Source: Sycon ciliatum (taxonomy: Eukaryota > Porifera > Calcarea > Leucosolenida > Sycettidae). Taken from it: a stretch of 64,000 nt of DNA. Made by a program: the position numbers and the translations under genes. Of this stretch, positions 11,299-22,705 are shown piece by piece; within the stretch, counting starts at the first letter, position 1; each line of letters starts with the position of its first letter. The stretch is taken from NCBI RefSeq assembly GCF_964019385.1, contig NC_088645.1, positions 18,993,180 to 19,057,179 on the forward strand, in the 5' to 3' direction. A model generated the notes under the pieces. It had not been told where the DNA came from, searched no databases, and worked only from the letters and a program-made list of their open reading frames with translations.

Positions 11299-11344
11299 GC
11301 TCAATACACAGTGTTTCGGGGAAATCACCCCTCATCGGTTGAGC
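11299..11344 (-). ncRNA. Hammerhead ribozyme (copy E, core altered)
   Basis: Same layout as copy C, but the CTGATGA core reads CCGATGA. Probably weak or inactive. Stem I and GAAA are intact. Confidence 0.75.
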
Positions 11345-11354
11345 TTGAGTAGGC

Positions 11355-11716
11355 TGTTCACGAGGTGTTTATCGCGCTGTAAACAGAGCTACTCTGTAAG
11401 TTTGTATCCCTGGTGATGTTTATGCCTGGAAAGCACTATATAAGTGGTGCTCTTCAGGCACAATCAGCCTACTCAAGCTCCTACTCAAGCTCAACTGATG
11501 AGGGGTGAATTCCCCGAAACACTGTGTATTGAGCAGGGAGCGGTGCATTCTTGCAGGTTTACCGAGTGGAAGGTTCGATGGACTTCTCGCGTGCTCTGGA
11601 TGGCAGTCGTGAGTCAGTCAAGTGTCAAGTAAAGTCGGCGGAATAGCGCGAGCTCCGGTGTGGGGAGCAAACCCTTTCTTACAAGTCATCGCCGAAGTCG
11701 CAACCACTACTTCGTA
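11355..11716 (+). mobile_element. Hammerhead-bearing element, copy 4, inverted to the array
   Basis: Begins directly at the end of the minus-strand array with the inner phrase TTCACGAGGTGTTT and runs to ACTTCG and (TAA)n. The pair thus forms a tail-to-tail inversion. It has a short duplication, CTCCTACTCAAG, just before the ribozyme. Confidence 0.8.
11489..11534 (+). ncRNA. Type I hammerhead ribozyme (copy F)
   Basis: All core elements are intact: GCTCAA/TTGAGC stem I, CTGATGA, GGGG/CCCC stem II, GAAA, UA. Confidence 0.87.
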
Positions 11717-11927
11717 ATAATAATAATATTAGTAATAATTCTAACGAGTTAACGAGGAGAAATCTGTCGTTAAAATAGAAATAGTTAAACAGAAATCGAT
11801 ACATAATAATACTGTCCTATTGAGCGGTGAGAATAAGTGAGAATCGTTACCTTTGGTACATGTAAACCAGTAATGTTTTGGGAAATCGTTATATATGCGC
11901 CTCGTTAGAATAACGGCTTTCACAGTA

Positions 11928-12205
11928 GTCTTTGTAGCATGCCCAAAAGTAGTTTATTGTTTGTATTTCCCTTTAGCCGACTTGTCCTTCCTCCGATGTG
12001 GATGGTGTGGTAGTTTCGGCAGACTCCGTTCAACAAGAAGCGGAAGAAGCTGATGTAGGTTGACTTTGCCCAGTGCGTATTTTATGCACTTTTCATGAGT
12101 GCGTCGTGAGCTTTCAACCTAATCTTTGTAGCATGCCCAAAAAGTAGTTTCTTTGTTTGTGTTTTCCTTTAGCTTACTTGTCCTTCCTCCGATGTTCTTT
12201 AGTTC
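11928..12205 (+). repeat. Direct repeat pair, ~70 bp
   Basis: The phrase TTTGTAGCATGCCCAAAA with the following CTTGTCCTTCCTCCGATGT occurs at about 11930-12000 and 12125-12198. The function is unknown. Confidence 0.75.
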
Positions 12206-12232
12206 TCTTGCTCCCCAACCCTCCCCGCTCTT

Positions 12233-12400
12233 TATCTCTCTATCTCTCTCTCTCCTCTCTCTATCTCCTCTCTCTCTCTCTCCTCTCTCTCTCTTTCTCT
12301 ATCTCTCTCTCTCTCTCTCCCTTTCTTTCTCTCTCTCTTTCTCTCTCGCTCTCTCTCTCTTTCTGTCTAAGTTTCTCTCTCTTTCTCTCTTTTCTATTGG
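12233..12400 (+). repeat. (CT)n microsatellite
   Basis: Long CT-rich tract with TTTC interruptions. The Ser/Leu-rich open frames across it are artefacts of the repeat. Confidence 0.95.
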
Positions 12401-12763
12401 CGCGCCTGGTTGTGATGAAGCCGAGACCCAAGGTCGGCAGAGCATCCCAGACCACGCCACCACTCCCCTTATTCATGGCTCACACATGACGGGTTTACGT
12501 GGCTCTAGTAAAAAAAAAAATGTGGATTGCATGGTAACTAGCGCCAAAAAATGGGTACAATTGGTGGGTACCTCCTCGTGGTTGTACCTGGTAACCATTG
12601 TAGCACGCCATAGAAGTCTTGAATGCATCTATCGTGTGTTACATTGGGCTAAATCCCACCACTTTCTTAGGCTTTCACTTTCAGACAGTGATGTGTATTT
12701 AGGACCTAGCATTTGCTTTGTTTATATTGTAGTTATATGATTCTTAGGTATGTGTATGGGATT

Positions 12764-12930
12764 GAGGCCTTTGGCCTCTGGTTGGTGGATCTGATCTATC
12801 CTCCCCACTGTTTAGGAGCCGCATCTGATGCCTGGTCATGGGGTGGTGGCATCCCACGGAAGCGGAAAGGTGGTTCTTGACCAGGGAGTTGTACGACTCC
12901 TTGTTCTTGACCTGCCCGGTACGCGAACCC
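12764..12930 (+). repeat. SINE-like dispersed repeat (diverged copy)
   Basis: Shares the block GTGG.TCTGATCTA, TTTAGGAGC.GCATCTG, GGGTGGTGGC and GCGAACC with copies at 22560, 36435, 40625 and 47435. The better copies end in A-rich or (ATT)n tails, which suggests LINE-mobilised short elements. No clear A and B boxes were identified, so the RNA origin is open. Confidence 0.6.
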
Positions 12931-13076
12931 GTCGAATTTTTGTTATTTTTATTAGGTATTTGTATGATGTGCTTCTGTGTCTTTATTTTAACTCTGAAAG
13001 AGAAGATTTGATCCTTTATGACTCCTTCATATTCGACACATTCTCTGTACTGGACACATTGTTTCAATTATTCTAT

Positions 13077-13302
13077 GTAAAATAGAAGAAAAACACTAGG
13101 GAACGAGTTATGAAGCAATTATCCACGACTGTAACAAGATAATAGGCAGAAAGTGCGATAACATGCCACACAACTGACAGGCTAATGAGACATTCAGTTT
13201 TGTGCCCTGTTAGCGCACTTTCTGACTGCTTATTATCTTGTTACAGCCATGGATAGTTGCTTCATCACTCGTTCCGTAGTGTATTTCTTCTATTTTACAT
13301 TT
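13077..13302. mobile_element. Fold-back MITE
   Basis: The two halves are nearly perfect inverted repeats: GAACGAGTTATGAAGCAA faces TTGCTTCATCACTCGTTC, and TGTAACAAGATAATA faces TATTATCTTGTTACA. The outer edges read TAAAATAGAAGAAA and its complement. A further half-copy lies at 13365-13420. The same family recurs at 15740, 16318, 32218 and 43238. Confidence 0.85.
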
Positions 13303-13879
13303 GTATCCGAGCAATTATCGTACACTTCCTTTATATTTAAATTCGGATACTGAGCCAGTTATAAATGTAAAAAAGAGAAGAAATACATGAGAACGAGTTA
13401 TGCAGCAACTATCCACGACTATAATATTCTTATTCTTTGTTTAAACTGGTGTCTTTCTTTATTGGTAAAGAACGGTTTTCTACTTCTATACGTTTGAATG
13501 GCGTTGTGACATGCATAGTCATGTATATCTGGTGTGGATGCATGTACCATAATGTCGTGTATTGTGTATCAGGCTTATACTTCAACCAGGTATTTTTTTG
13601 TATGTCAGCATGGAAACCAGACTTCTCTTGACTATACAAGACAGGCTTTTTAAATACAAGACACTAAAGCATGCACGTTGTACAGGTGTCCATAACCCAG
13701 TGGGTGTGAACATCCCCGGTTGGGTGTTCATTGGGTGGTATACATGTACGTTCACATTAGCCCAATTTAGTCCAATAATCAATGGAAGACAATCTCCTTT
13801 CCAGATTCATCACATTGTATAGAGATAATAACAACTACTACTGTAGTAGCTATTAGCAAGCATTACAATTACAAAAATT

Positions 13880-13920
13880 CTCAATCAAATTTTCGGCCAG
13901 GAGCCATCATCAGGATTGAG
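13880..13920 (-). ncRNA. Hammerhead-like motif, imperfect
   Basis: On the minus strand, stem I CTCAATC pairs perfectly with GATTGAG (seven pairs). Between them lie CTGATGA, TGGCTCCTGGCC, GAAA and ATTT. Stem II is only three G-C pairs and leaves one U unpaired next to the core. Stem III is the minimal self-complementary AATT. Geometry fits a Penelope-type hammerhead, but stem II is weak. Confidence 0.5.
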
Positions 13921-14514
13921 GAGAAAAAACAAGTGAGTTGGACCTATAACAGGCAACACAAAGCAGAACGAAACTACACCATACATGATAAAATTGCACC
14001 ATCCTTTCGGCACAGGCACACACACATACCCATGCCAAAACACTGAAGCACAAATGACAAAAGAAAAGGAGATGAGATTCCGTCGACAAACTGCACTTAT
14101 AGTACAACATTGTGCTGAACTACCGGTATATAAAAATGGCGTGAACAAGCACACATGACAACAGGACAGGACAGTGGCAACAGAAACAATGATCATCATC
14201 CAATTTTTCACATTGTCAATTGTCAAGCAACACCCAGCCACGATCACGGTTCAAATTAAGATGATGTCTGGAGATGTGGATTGCCTCCCTTATCCGGCGG
14301 TTTTCGTATGACATGACACTTCCGTTGCGAGTATGGTGTTGTCGTCATCCAAGCAGAGATCGTTCAACGTTTTCTTCAGACTTCGTAACTCACCTTTCCT
14401 GTTGCCTGCAGACTCAATAATAACGAGAGAGCTTGGAAGCTCAGGGCCCTACGCTATGCTTTTTTGCCTTGATGACCTAGACAAAAAAAAGCATAGGGAT
14501 GTTATAAATTCTTA
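13921..14514. other. No gene recognised
   Basis: The longest frame (minus, 13885-14247) includes the hammerhead-like motif and looks like chance. Nothing else is supported. Confidence 0.35.
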
Positions 14515-15314
14515 TACTTGGTCCGACTTATTAAAATGTGCGTTTCGCTTCGAACGTCAGCCAAACAAATTCAAATAATCTCAGGACGGAACAAACTTTC
14601 CAGCTACCTAACACTATCCTTCAGTTGTCGATTTGTGATGTTGAAGAAGAAATGGCTCCAACCCCAAAGGAGGCAGAGCCTCAGGATCCTAGTCGACTCG
14701 AGCATTTTGCGTGAAAATTTTGCGGAGTCCTCGCCGACTCCTCGGAGCCGCGATCGCGATGCGTCACAAGATCGCCAGTCTCCGGGGCCAGTGGATTCGT
14801 GAAACAGGCAGGGAAGAGCACACATGGTCTGATGCAGCTGACTGTGTGACAGTCATGCCGACACAGATCAGACTCTGTAGTTCTACCCGCGCGGCACACA
14901 GTGATGAGAAGTGATTTTTTATGCGTGGTGGTTTACTTCTTCGCCTCATTTGAAAGTGTCGTGGGAGCGTCAGGCGAAAACACCTACAGCCACCTACAGC
15001 CACCATTCTGGCAGTCGTACTGCACGAGAAGGAGGCGAAGTCGATCGTCTAAATCGTGCCTATGGAGTGAAAAAATCAAGGAAGCGCAGTGTAGCTTGGA
15101 GGAGATGAAAAAAATGTCGACGTTTTGCAGGTTGACGCACTTGAAGAAGCGCCCTGCGACACCAGCAGAGATGAAAACTAGAAGGTCAGGCAAATTAACG
15201 ACAGAGTAGTTATCTATCTATTGTCTCTTGGCCGATTTTTTAGTACAGTTGCTCCTTTGGAGATAGGCTTGAGTTTTGAAGCAAAGCGCACATTTTAATA
15301 AGTCGGACCAAGTA
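14515..15314. mobile_element. TA-flanked inverted-repeat transposon, no transposase
   Basis: The ends begin CTTGGTCCGACTTATTAAAA at 14517 and carry the complement ending at 15312. They match over ~35 bp with very few differences and are flanked by TA (14515-14516, 15313-15314). TA duplication suggests a Tc1/mariner-type MITE. The overlapping short frames inside have no transposase similarity that I can see. Confidence 0.75.
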
Positions 15315-15739
15315 AGTTTCTACTTTTTGTTTTTAGACATAACCTGGGATTCGAACACGCAATACCGCCCTACATGCATCCCCCGATACACTTCGCATAC
15401 ATACTAATTCTTCCAAGTTGCTTCACGTTATGAACTTGTATTTAAAACCCCTATTTGAATATGCATTGTGGCCAGCCTAGCCGTCTTTGATTGTTCGGTA
15501 CCGGATAGGAACGGTATTTGAATATTGAATACAATGTATTGCGGCCAGCTGTGTTTGATGGTACGGTACGATACGGAACAGATACGGGATAGCGCCAGGC
15601 GTGACACAAACACACAAACAAACAAACACCAAATTAAAGCTGTGTGGACCCTGGCTAGCGCCAGACGTTACAGAAGTAACGTCTTCTGCATAGCTACGGG
15701 AATAAAAATAAAAATAATAATTTGAAACTCGGGTATTGA

Positions 15740-16080
15740 GCCAATAATAAAGTAGAAAGGAAAAGGATATATGGAAACGAGTTAAGAGTAACTTTCCACC
15801 ACTGTAACTAGATACTGTATACAGTCAGAAAGTGCAACAACTAGGCACAAAACTGACAGAGTACTGAGACATTCGACGTCCTGACACCTAGCTTCAACAC
15901 ATCTCCGTAGCGCTAACCGACAGCCTTCCAACCTGGAAGGTTCAAGGTTATGGAAAGACCAAAGAGGGGAAGGCAAGCGCAACGAAAACGAGCACTACTA
16001 CAGTCCAAACGGAACAAAGAATGTCGATTGTCACTGGACGATGACGAGACCAGTCGGCGATTTGACAAAGCGGTCTAACT
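15740..16080. mobile_element. Fold-back MITE family, one arm plus unique internal sequence
   Basis: The left arm (GGAAACGAGTTAAGAGTAAC and onward) matches the element at 16318. It then continues into GAGGGGAAGGCAAGCGCAACG-type sequence that resembles 43430-43475. This may be a longer relative of the short palindromic elements. Confidence 0.55.
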
Positions 16081-16258
16081 ACAATTCGAAGCAGCAAAGC
16101 AGCACACCACCCAACTTGGGTGGGTCAAAAATATCAAAGATAAGTTAAGAAGGGGGAAGCTTTGCGAGAACGAATTGTACAAGCCGAAATCTGAACTCCT
16201 ACAGTACTCCTCATGCAGGATATTGTGATGGACTAGTTGACTACAAAACAAGTTGTTT

Positions 16259-16307
16259 CACACGACGTACGTTTCGCCGTATGGTTCGTGACGGCTCATC
16301 AGGTGTG
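16259..16307 (-). ncRNA. Hammerhead ribozyme, Penelope type
   Basis: On the minus strand, stem I CACAC pairs with GTGTG. The core CTGATGA is followed by stem II GCCGT/ACGGC with a ten-base loop, then GAAA, then C-GTAC-G, then the UC cleavage site. The palindromic ACGTACGT stem III matches the minimal form seen in Penelope-like elements. All core bases are intact. No RT reading frame is adjacent. Confidence 0.88.
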
Positions 16308-16317
16308 CAATTTGAAA

Positions 16318-16608
16318 CTCGGGAATTGAACCAATAATAAACGTAGAAAGGAAAAGGACATATGGAAACGAGTTAAGAGTAACTCTCCACCACTGTAACT
16401 AGATACTATATACAGTCAGAAAGTGCAACAACTAGGCACAAAACTGACAGAGTACTGAGACATTCAACGTCCTGACACCTAGCTTCAACACATCTCCGTA
16501 GCGCTAAAGTGTTGTGCCTAGTTGTTGCACTCTCAGACTGTATATAGTATCTAGTTACAGTGGTGGAGAGTTACTCTTAACTCGTTTCCATATGTCCTTT
16601 TCCTTTCT
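16318..16608. mobile_element. Fold-back MITE
   Basis: Long inverted repeat: GGAAACGAGTTAAGAGTAAC on the left and GTTACTCTTAACTCGTTTCC on the right, pairing inward through TGTAACTAGATACTATATAC. The left edge is immediately beside the hammerhead at 16259-16307; the right edge meets (TAA)n. Confidence 0.88.
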
Positions 16609-17045
16609 AATAATAATAATAATGACAGTTCGCATATCACTCATTGCATGAGGTCAACGCATCTGTTGACAATTTCGAGCTAAGCAGCTCTATCAGAAGC
16701 AGATTGCACGGCATCCAGAAGCGAGAGATTAATGCATTGTAAGTCTTTCTTGACAACGCCGATCCATCACAGACGTGGTCGTCCACGGGGTCGTCGTATG
16801 TCTGTTGTGTTGATTGACATGAGCAGGGCTTGGAAAGAGGGGCCGAATCTGCGCCTTCCCTCACTACATGGCCGAACCACAGCAGTCTCCGTTGCCTGCA
16901 GACTTGGTATATTGGGGTCTGCTCGGTTCTGGCATACAGCGCTGTGTTCGAGATTCGTTGTGGCCGTGGGTACGTGATACCAATGATGGTACGTAGTTTC
17001 TTCCGGTGCCGTACGTTGACGACGTCGGTTAAGAAGAATTAGGTC
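16609..17045 (-). mobile_element. RTE-like LINE, 3' fragment with (TTA)n tail
   Basis: The minus strand encodes IRRPRGRPRL, then WIGVVKKDLQCINLSLLDAV and QSASDR, the usual C-terminal end of RTE-type LINE proteins. In-frame stops are present, and a (TTA)n tail follows at 16622-16608. 5'-truncated, inactive. Confidence 0.65.
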
Positions 17046-17590
17046 CATGGATATTTACATGTTAATGGCATACAAAAGGTTTTTTAATCTCCATCCTAAC
17101 GTCAGTATCCTCAGCAACTACGGTCACATTTCATTATATCCGCTTCACAACCCTATGCCAGGTGATAAGCTACTGCCCAAGCACTAGTGCTCAACACCTG
17201 GCTTATCTGGAGTTTATGGTCTTATCGTGGTGCACAGCCGGTCACAACCAGTGTGTTTCTTCCAGATGCTAATGTCAGAAGAAGAGTAATGTAAGTACAA
17301 TGCCTTTGCTCAGTCTCGTTGTAATACATATCGAGACTTTGTCCTCCGCCCGTACAACACAACATACAACAACGGAGTTGCATAGTCAGTGGTTGGTAAT
17401 GGCGAAGTAGTAATCAATATTGATTACTGTTGAAGGACAGCATCATACGTGTTTTTCTGGTTGGTTAGATTTCAATATCAAAAAACGACTGCTCCTGATA
17501 CTCACTCATTGAGCGGGGAAACCTGACACTTTCCTGGACCCTAATTGTCATCAAACAATCCGCTCATTCGAAGGTGGAGAAGCCGACAAT
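17046..17590. other. Upstream region of receptor gene 1
   Basis: No gene or repeat recognised. It lacks the conserved 5' block seen before genes 3, 4 and 5. Confidence 0.35.
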
Positions 17591-20500
17591 ATGTGGTGTC
17601 TTTGGATCACTACCGCCGTCGCAGTGATTGCCAGTAAGTGCTGAAATGTGAAAGAATTCAAATAACGAATTAGAAATGTAATTAACCCTTTTACCACTGC
17701 AGGGTACTGTCACCTGCGTCATTTTTTACTGAAAACACAGCATCTAAAATGCTCGAAACTCTGGCAGCCATTCTCCCATTCTCTACATCTAGACCTTCCC
17801 GGAAAGATGCTGCGACGGGAAAGATGATGAACTAAAGCACCAGTCTACACAAGGTAATAGACCAGCTACACAGCTTTCACCCGCCATTCCACTCTCCTTG
17901 CTCGTATCGAGCTCACTTTTGTTGTGCACACAACCTGCTCCAGATGAAGTAAAGTTGCCAAGGCACTAAGTGGCATAAATGCTGAAAAATGTAAATCAAG
18001 CGCCCACGCATGGCGATAAAAAAATGGTTGAAACTGTATAACCGTCGCGTGCTAGAGCTCAGCGATCCTTTATCCTATCGTTTCGGGGAAATCGAAAGCT
18101 GAGAGTTGTCTCTTCGATCTACATCCTTCAATTGTGTCGATTGGGTAAGAATTTGTTGAGTTACGATAGTTTGAAGATACGCATCTTCTGAAAATTCTGT
18201 TCAGGACTCGACGTGCACTGAGGACGTAAATACACGCCCTTTATGGACGAGAATCATTGTCAAGGACATACATATTCGTCCTTAGCGATGAAAGAGTTAA
18301 GCAGGCATGCGATTTTGTGTTTCCACCGTGGTAATTCAATCGTCCACACCCAAGCTCACTGTATCGATCAGGGGTATACGACACGGCGGGACAATAGAAT
18401 TTTAGGAACGTGCTCGACTTTCGTGAATAATATTTCGTAAAACACCAAATTCTTTATCCTATTTCACTTCTGTAATAAAACCAACTCGTGACCATTGTAG
18501 ATTGGAATTGACAGTTTGGTTCTAAATAGCAATGGACAATCTAGCCGTGTCCTACACAAGACCTTTACTTCTCCTTTGATGTAACTCGTTATTCGTGTTG
18601 CCTTGAGCTGAACGTTCCTGCCCATTTACCCCACGAAGTTGTGCTTAACTTCCACGCTTATGTTAAGCTGAATGGAACAGGTTGCTCTCGGATTTTATTC
18701 AATTTTTGGTTATCTCTCTTGCGATTGTCATGCTTTGTTTACCCTTACCAACGGCTCATAGCTTGTTTGATTATACCAATCACCCGGAATTACACAATTC
18801 TGCTATTTTCAACCCTTACAGTTTTGTGGAACAATTGTACCGCTACCAACTGGACGGCAGGATGTCACCCCAACAAAGGGACAGCCACGCTAGAAGGTGG
18901 TTCACTGTTGGTATTACGCCCAAAAAATGATGATCACGATGGATATCGAGTTAAACAGTCAAACCTTCTGAATTATTCATTTGATTTTAATCGGACGTGC
19001 AATGCTCGCTTTGAGAAGCTGCGGTTACATTTCACTGGCAGTTGTACGGTTGAAATGGCTTTTATCGACAGCAGCAACGTGTTGGTTGTAGGACTGTTTA
19101 ACTTCGTCAAGGATAGTGCGGGTTACGACCGGCAGAACGCTACAATATCCAGCATGCAAGCCAACGTCATTCAAAATCACTTCCGGAAATATGGCCGAGG
19201 AGCACTGCTTTTGACCATAAGTACACCGGGACCATTTTGCGATGTGCATCCAGTTAAAAGCAAATCGGGATCGGGCATCGCTCTCATTGCGAAAGGTACG
19301 TGAACATTTAATGTCGAAAGTCTCGAAACCTTTTACTTTCTTTATTTATGTCTATTTCTATCTCTATCTCTCTTGCTCTTGCTCACGTTCTCTCACCGTC
19401 ATCATCTTCGTCAACTAACAGCGCTTCAGGGAGTAATGGCCATATCTGAGCCGATCCTGATGAACACCATTCCAAGCAGAGTTAGTGCACGAAAGACCTC
19501 AAACACTTGGCCATCCCTCCCTCATACGCTTCCTCTCAATTCATTGTGGGACTTCTTCACTGTCTTCCTGGTGAATACGTGACATACTCGAGCTTTTGAT
19601 CTAGGTTGGTTCTTATCACGATAACAGCAAATGAATCATGTGCGAGCTGCTATGATCTGGTAGTGCATCATAGGAAATAGCATGTGGATCATTATCGTTT
19701 CCAGTCCGCTTGATCATTGGTGATTTAATAAACTATTTGTAGTGAAAGGTACTGTCTTTTCTTAAGGTCTTTAACAGTGTTCGTGCTGTCTCTGCGCCCT
19801 TACCCTCCTTTCCTTAGAACAACTTCATGTTACAACAGAAGTCACAAGTACGCAACGGACTGATGGAACACCACTTTCGGAAAATCATAGTAAACCTGCT
19901 GAAACATCTTTCCTACAAACAGGAACAGCCACCTCTCGTGTTATCCGGCCCTCTGCTCAAACAGAGCCAAATTTCGTTGGAGGCAAAGGATCACGAACCC
20001 ATCAAAACCCATATGTTCCTATTATCGCCTGTCTTGCAGCACTTCTGGCGGTGCTTTCAACAGTATTCACTCTGTACGTTATATACACGCGGCGATCTAA
20101 CACCTCTACCCAAGAAACACGCAGGCTGTTCCATTCCCTAGCTGCAACGAATTCTAATCTGGACCCAGTGGTCACAGGGGAGCAGGAACCACGACGAGTT
20201 GAAACTAACAAAAATGCTAACAATGATGCTGCAAAGTCCGGGGACGAAGAGGTGTATTCGGCCGTTGGTCCAAACATTTCTGAGGTGTCAAATCAACGCA
20301 AAAACGATGTTCATTACTCGCTACCATTAGATCAACTACAAACTAGCAACAACGATGACGAACATGTGCAGGAGTTATGTTCTGAGGGAAAGAAGGAGAC
20401 CACATCAGGAAACAAGATCAAGGATGCTAGTACGATTCATGCCTACGATAATGCTGTGTTAACCAGAGTGGAAACGAAAAAAGAACAATGTAAAGGAACT

Positions 20501-21520
20501 TTGACATCGCGTGTCTCGTCGGGGCATATCGCTAACTCGAATCAAATGCAGCCTCCAGCACTAAGCCAATCTACAATTCATCAAAATGATAATCCCAAAG
20601 TACGTGATGGATTAGTGCAGACTGAACCCTGCGAGTGCACAATAAGTCTGTCAGCCGTTGTCAGAGAGGACAACGAAGAGTGCCCCCAACCAGCGTCTGA
20701 CGATCTTTACGCCGAGATCAGTCCACATCACGAGTACACAAGAAAGCTGGCAAAGCCGACTGCGAACTTTAACCGTTTCTCCTTCCACAGGCCAACTGCT
20801 CGTGAGCTGCCGAAATGTCCACCGCCAAGACTGAAATCCCAGTCTGTTTGTCATGTCGGAGGACACAAGTCAGCCCCGAAGACCATCCCTCGTAGTTTTT
20901 CAAACTCTGAAGCACCTACGGCTGGTTATGATCAGGGAATTGAAATGCAAACAGTTTTGCGCAAATACAGTCCTGTTCACGATGTTATAGTCGCCAGCCA
21001 ACATGGCAAAAAGGGAAGCACAGACAAAATCTATAAGGATCCTATAGACGCGAAGCCAGCCGACTCTGCTGAACCGCACATGGAGAGCACGCAGGATAAG
21101 CGTGCAAAGAGCTCCCGTCAAAGCAGCATGGTGGATGATATCTATACGGATCCTTTCGACTCCCAACAGGGTAACTGCACTGACACCGTTGCGGAGAACG
21201 CACAGGATACCCATCCAAAGAACGCCCTTCAACGCAGTTCATGCCGCACTAGTGGTCGACCTAGTGCCAGTGGTGATGCCCATGACATGAGTGAGTACAG
21301 TCATCTACATGACGTGATGTTGTCTGCCTCACATGTGAATGTGACCGTCCACGATGACAATCTGTACAAGGAGCCCTCTGATGCCAAATTGGGAAACAGT
21401 GATAAAGAAAATACGACCGGCATGCAGAGTATCCTACGTGAGCAAATGTGCGGGGTTTCGGCCTCCAAGGAAGCTGAGCACTTGTATGCTGCCCTTGACA
21501 GGAACAGTACACACACCTGA
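17591..21520 (+). CDS. Receptor family gene 1: signal peptide, 4-Cys ectodomain, TM, Tyr-rich tail
   Basis: Three exons: 17591-17633, 18822-19295, 19818-21520, giving 739 residues. Junctions are A|gtaagt, cag|TT, G|gtacgt, ag|AA; both introns are phase 1. Exon 1 encodes the signal peptide MWCLWITTAVAVIA. Exon 2 encodes a domain with the family GSC and four aligned cysteines, plus two extra cysteines near its start and several N-glycosylation sites. Exon 3 gives a Ser/Thr-rich stalk, a membrane helix at about residues 239-262 (VPIIACLAALLAVLSTVFTL) and a ~475-residue tail. The tail has three spaced YxxP motifs (YKDP, YTDP, YKEP), YSAV, YSLP, YAEI, YDNA and YAAL. It is the most divergent member. 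Exon boundaries are inferred from frame and paralogues. Ligand and function are unknown. Confidence 0.82.
17692..18300. mobile_element. Probable piggyBac-type MITE in intron 1 of gene 1
   Basis: TTAACCCTTTTACC at 17692 faces GATGAAAGAGTTAA ending at 18300. TTAA flanks both ends. The inverted repeats are imperfect and the size (601 bp) is close to the element at 1813-2430. Less certain than that copy. Confidence 0.5.
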
Positions 21521-21684
21521 GCAACCTATTGCCAAACCGTGCAAAGCTGCTAATCTCGAAATGTATCGCACAAATCCTTTCACATTACACAATCCAAGGA
21601 TCATCATTCAGCATCCCGCCACGGGATTTTCTCCCAAAAATAAGCAAAGACATATGAATTCTGTTTGCCGTTTTCAACCTTTGC

Positions 21685-21690
21685 AATAAA
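21685..21690 (+). terminator. Polyadenylation signal AATAAA of gene 1
   Basis: AATAAA lies 165 bp after the stop codon of receptor gene 1, at a usual distance for a short 3' UTR. Confidence 0.55.
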
Positions 21691-22555
21691 TCTCAATGTT
21701 CAATGACCTGCTACGATGCAGACATTGTGGCGTCAGCATGTTATCTAGTCCTGTTCACCGTTTCACTTCAATCCCCTTTATGAAGCGCACCAATTGAGAG
21801 AAGGCATTTCAATTATTGGCGACGGAAGACATGCACTGTAATAATTAGTATAACGTGTTCGGCTGGCTATTCCAGCAGGCTTAATTTTCTCTTATCAAGT
21901 CCTTTTTCACTGCATCAACTCCAGCGAGTTTCTAAATAGGGTGATGAGGTTCCTGCTTGTGCTGAATAGCCAGAAAACTGAGCCTCCCACGAAACTTGAA
22001 TAATTGTAAACTTGCCTTTTAACAAATTTGTACACTCGCACCTTCCTTTTCTTCCTCAGCAGAACACAAAACTTAATGGGTACACTTTGTGCCCTTACCC
22101 GATACAATTTTTTTTGATCACAATTAGTAGAATGTATGATTATCAACCTTACTACTTCCACAAAGAGGAACGTATGTTAGGATGTCACGATAATATTCAT
22201 TAACGCATAGCATGTGTAAGAGTAGGAGGCTCATTCTTTCCATTGGGGACGGACACATTGACATTATTTTATGCCCTTTTGCTCATACAATGCAATTCTT
22301 TGCTGACACCACGGCATTTAATCATTTTACTATTTTGCTTGCTTATTGCGTTCCAAATTGGAAGTGCCTCTCCCCTTTCCTGACAAACATCCTATTCTTT
22401 TCTCAAGACACGCACACATGTACAGTCATGAGGATATTGGAATAAATATTGGAATGAATGGTCGAGCGTGTGTGGGGAGGGGGGGGGGGGGAGGAAGGAG
22501 ATACATTCGACCATGATGCAAGGAACATCTTTGCGCCGGATAGTTAGATTTGACC
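21691..22555. other. No gene recognised
   Basis: AT-rich sequence with only short frames. A run of G lies at about 22481-22491. Confidence 0.35.
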
Positions 22556-22705
22556 ACCAATATTTGTAGTGGGTCTCATCTACTCACCTCCCACCGCTTA
22601 GGAGCTGCATCTGCGCCTTCATCCAAGAGGGTGGTGGCGTTCCTGCTGATGCGGAAAACTGGGCCTTTGGCCGAGTCTCACGCGAACGGGTAAAAAAATA
22701 AAACC
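22556..22705 (+). repeat. SINE-like dispersed repeat
   Basis: Copy of the family also at 36435-36575. It starts GTGGGTCT.ATCTACTCACC and ends GCGAACGGGT with an A-rich tail. Confidence 0.7.

Larger units (their letters stand above)
10200..11355 (-). mobile_element. Tandem array of 478-bp hammerhead units
   Basis: Three units lie head to tail on the minus strand. The unit start TACGAAGTAGTGG recurs at 10639 and 11117, exactly 478 bp apart, and the three ribozymes (10343, 10821, 11299) keep the same 478-bp step. The first unit lacks its outermost end and the third is cut at about 11355, where the opposite-orientation copy starts. A multimeric transcript would be cut by each ribozyme into 478-nt monomers, the layout known for retrozymes. 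There is no protein-coding capacity. Confidence 0.88.

Noticed and set aside
12153-12740. 195-residue Ser/Leu-rich ORF
   Set aside because: It is the translation of a CT microsatellite.
13885-14247. 120-residue Cys-rich minus ORF
   Set aside because: No start context or paralogue, and its end is the hammerhead-like motif.
20701-20760. Possible ITAM in gene 1 (YAEI followed by YTRK)
   Set aside because: The second tyrosine lacks Leu/Ile at +3, so the pair does not meet the ITAM pattern.
20651-21524. Several minus ORFs of 70-110 residues opposite gene 1
   Set aside because: They lie antisense to the well-supported tail exon with no domain of their own.
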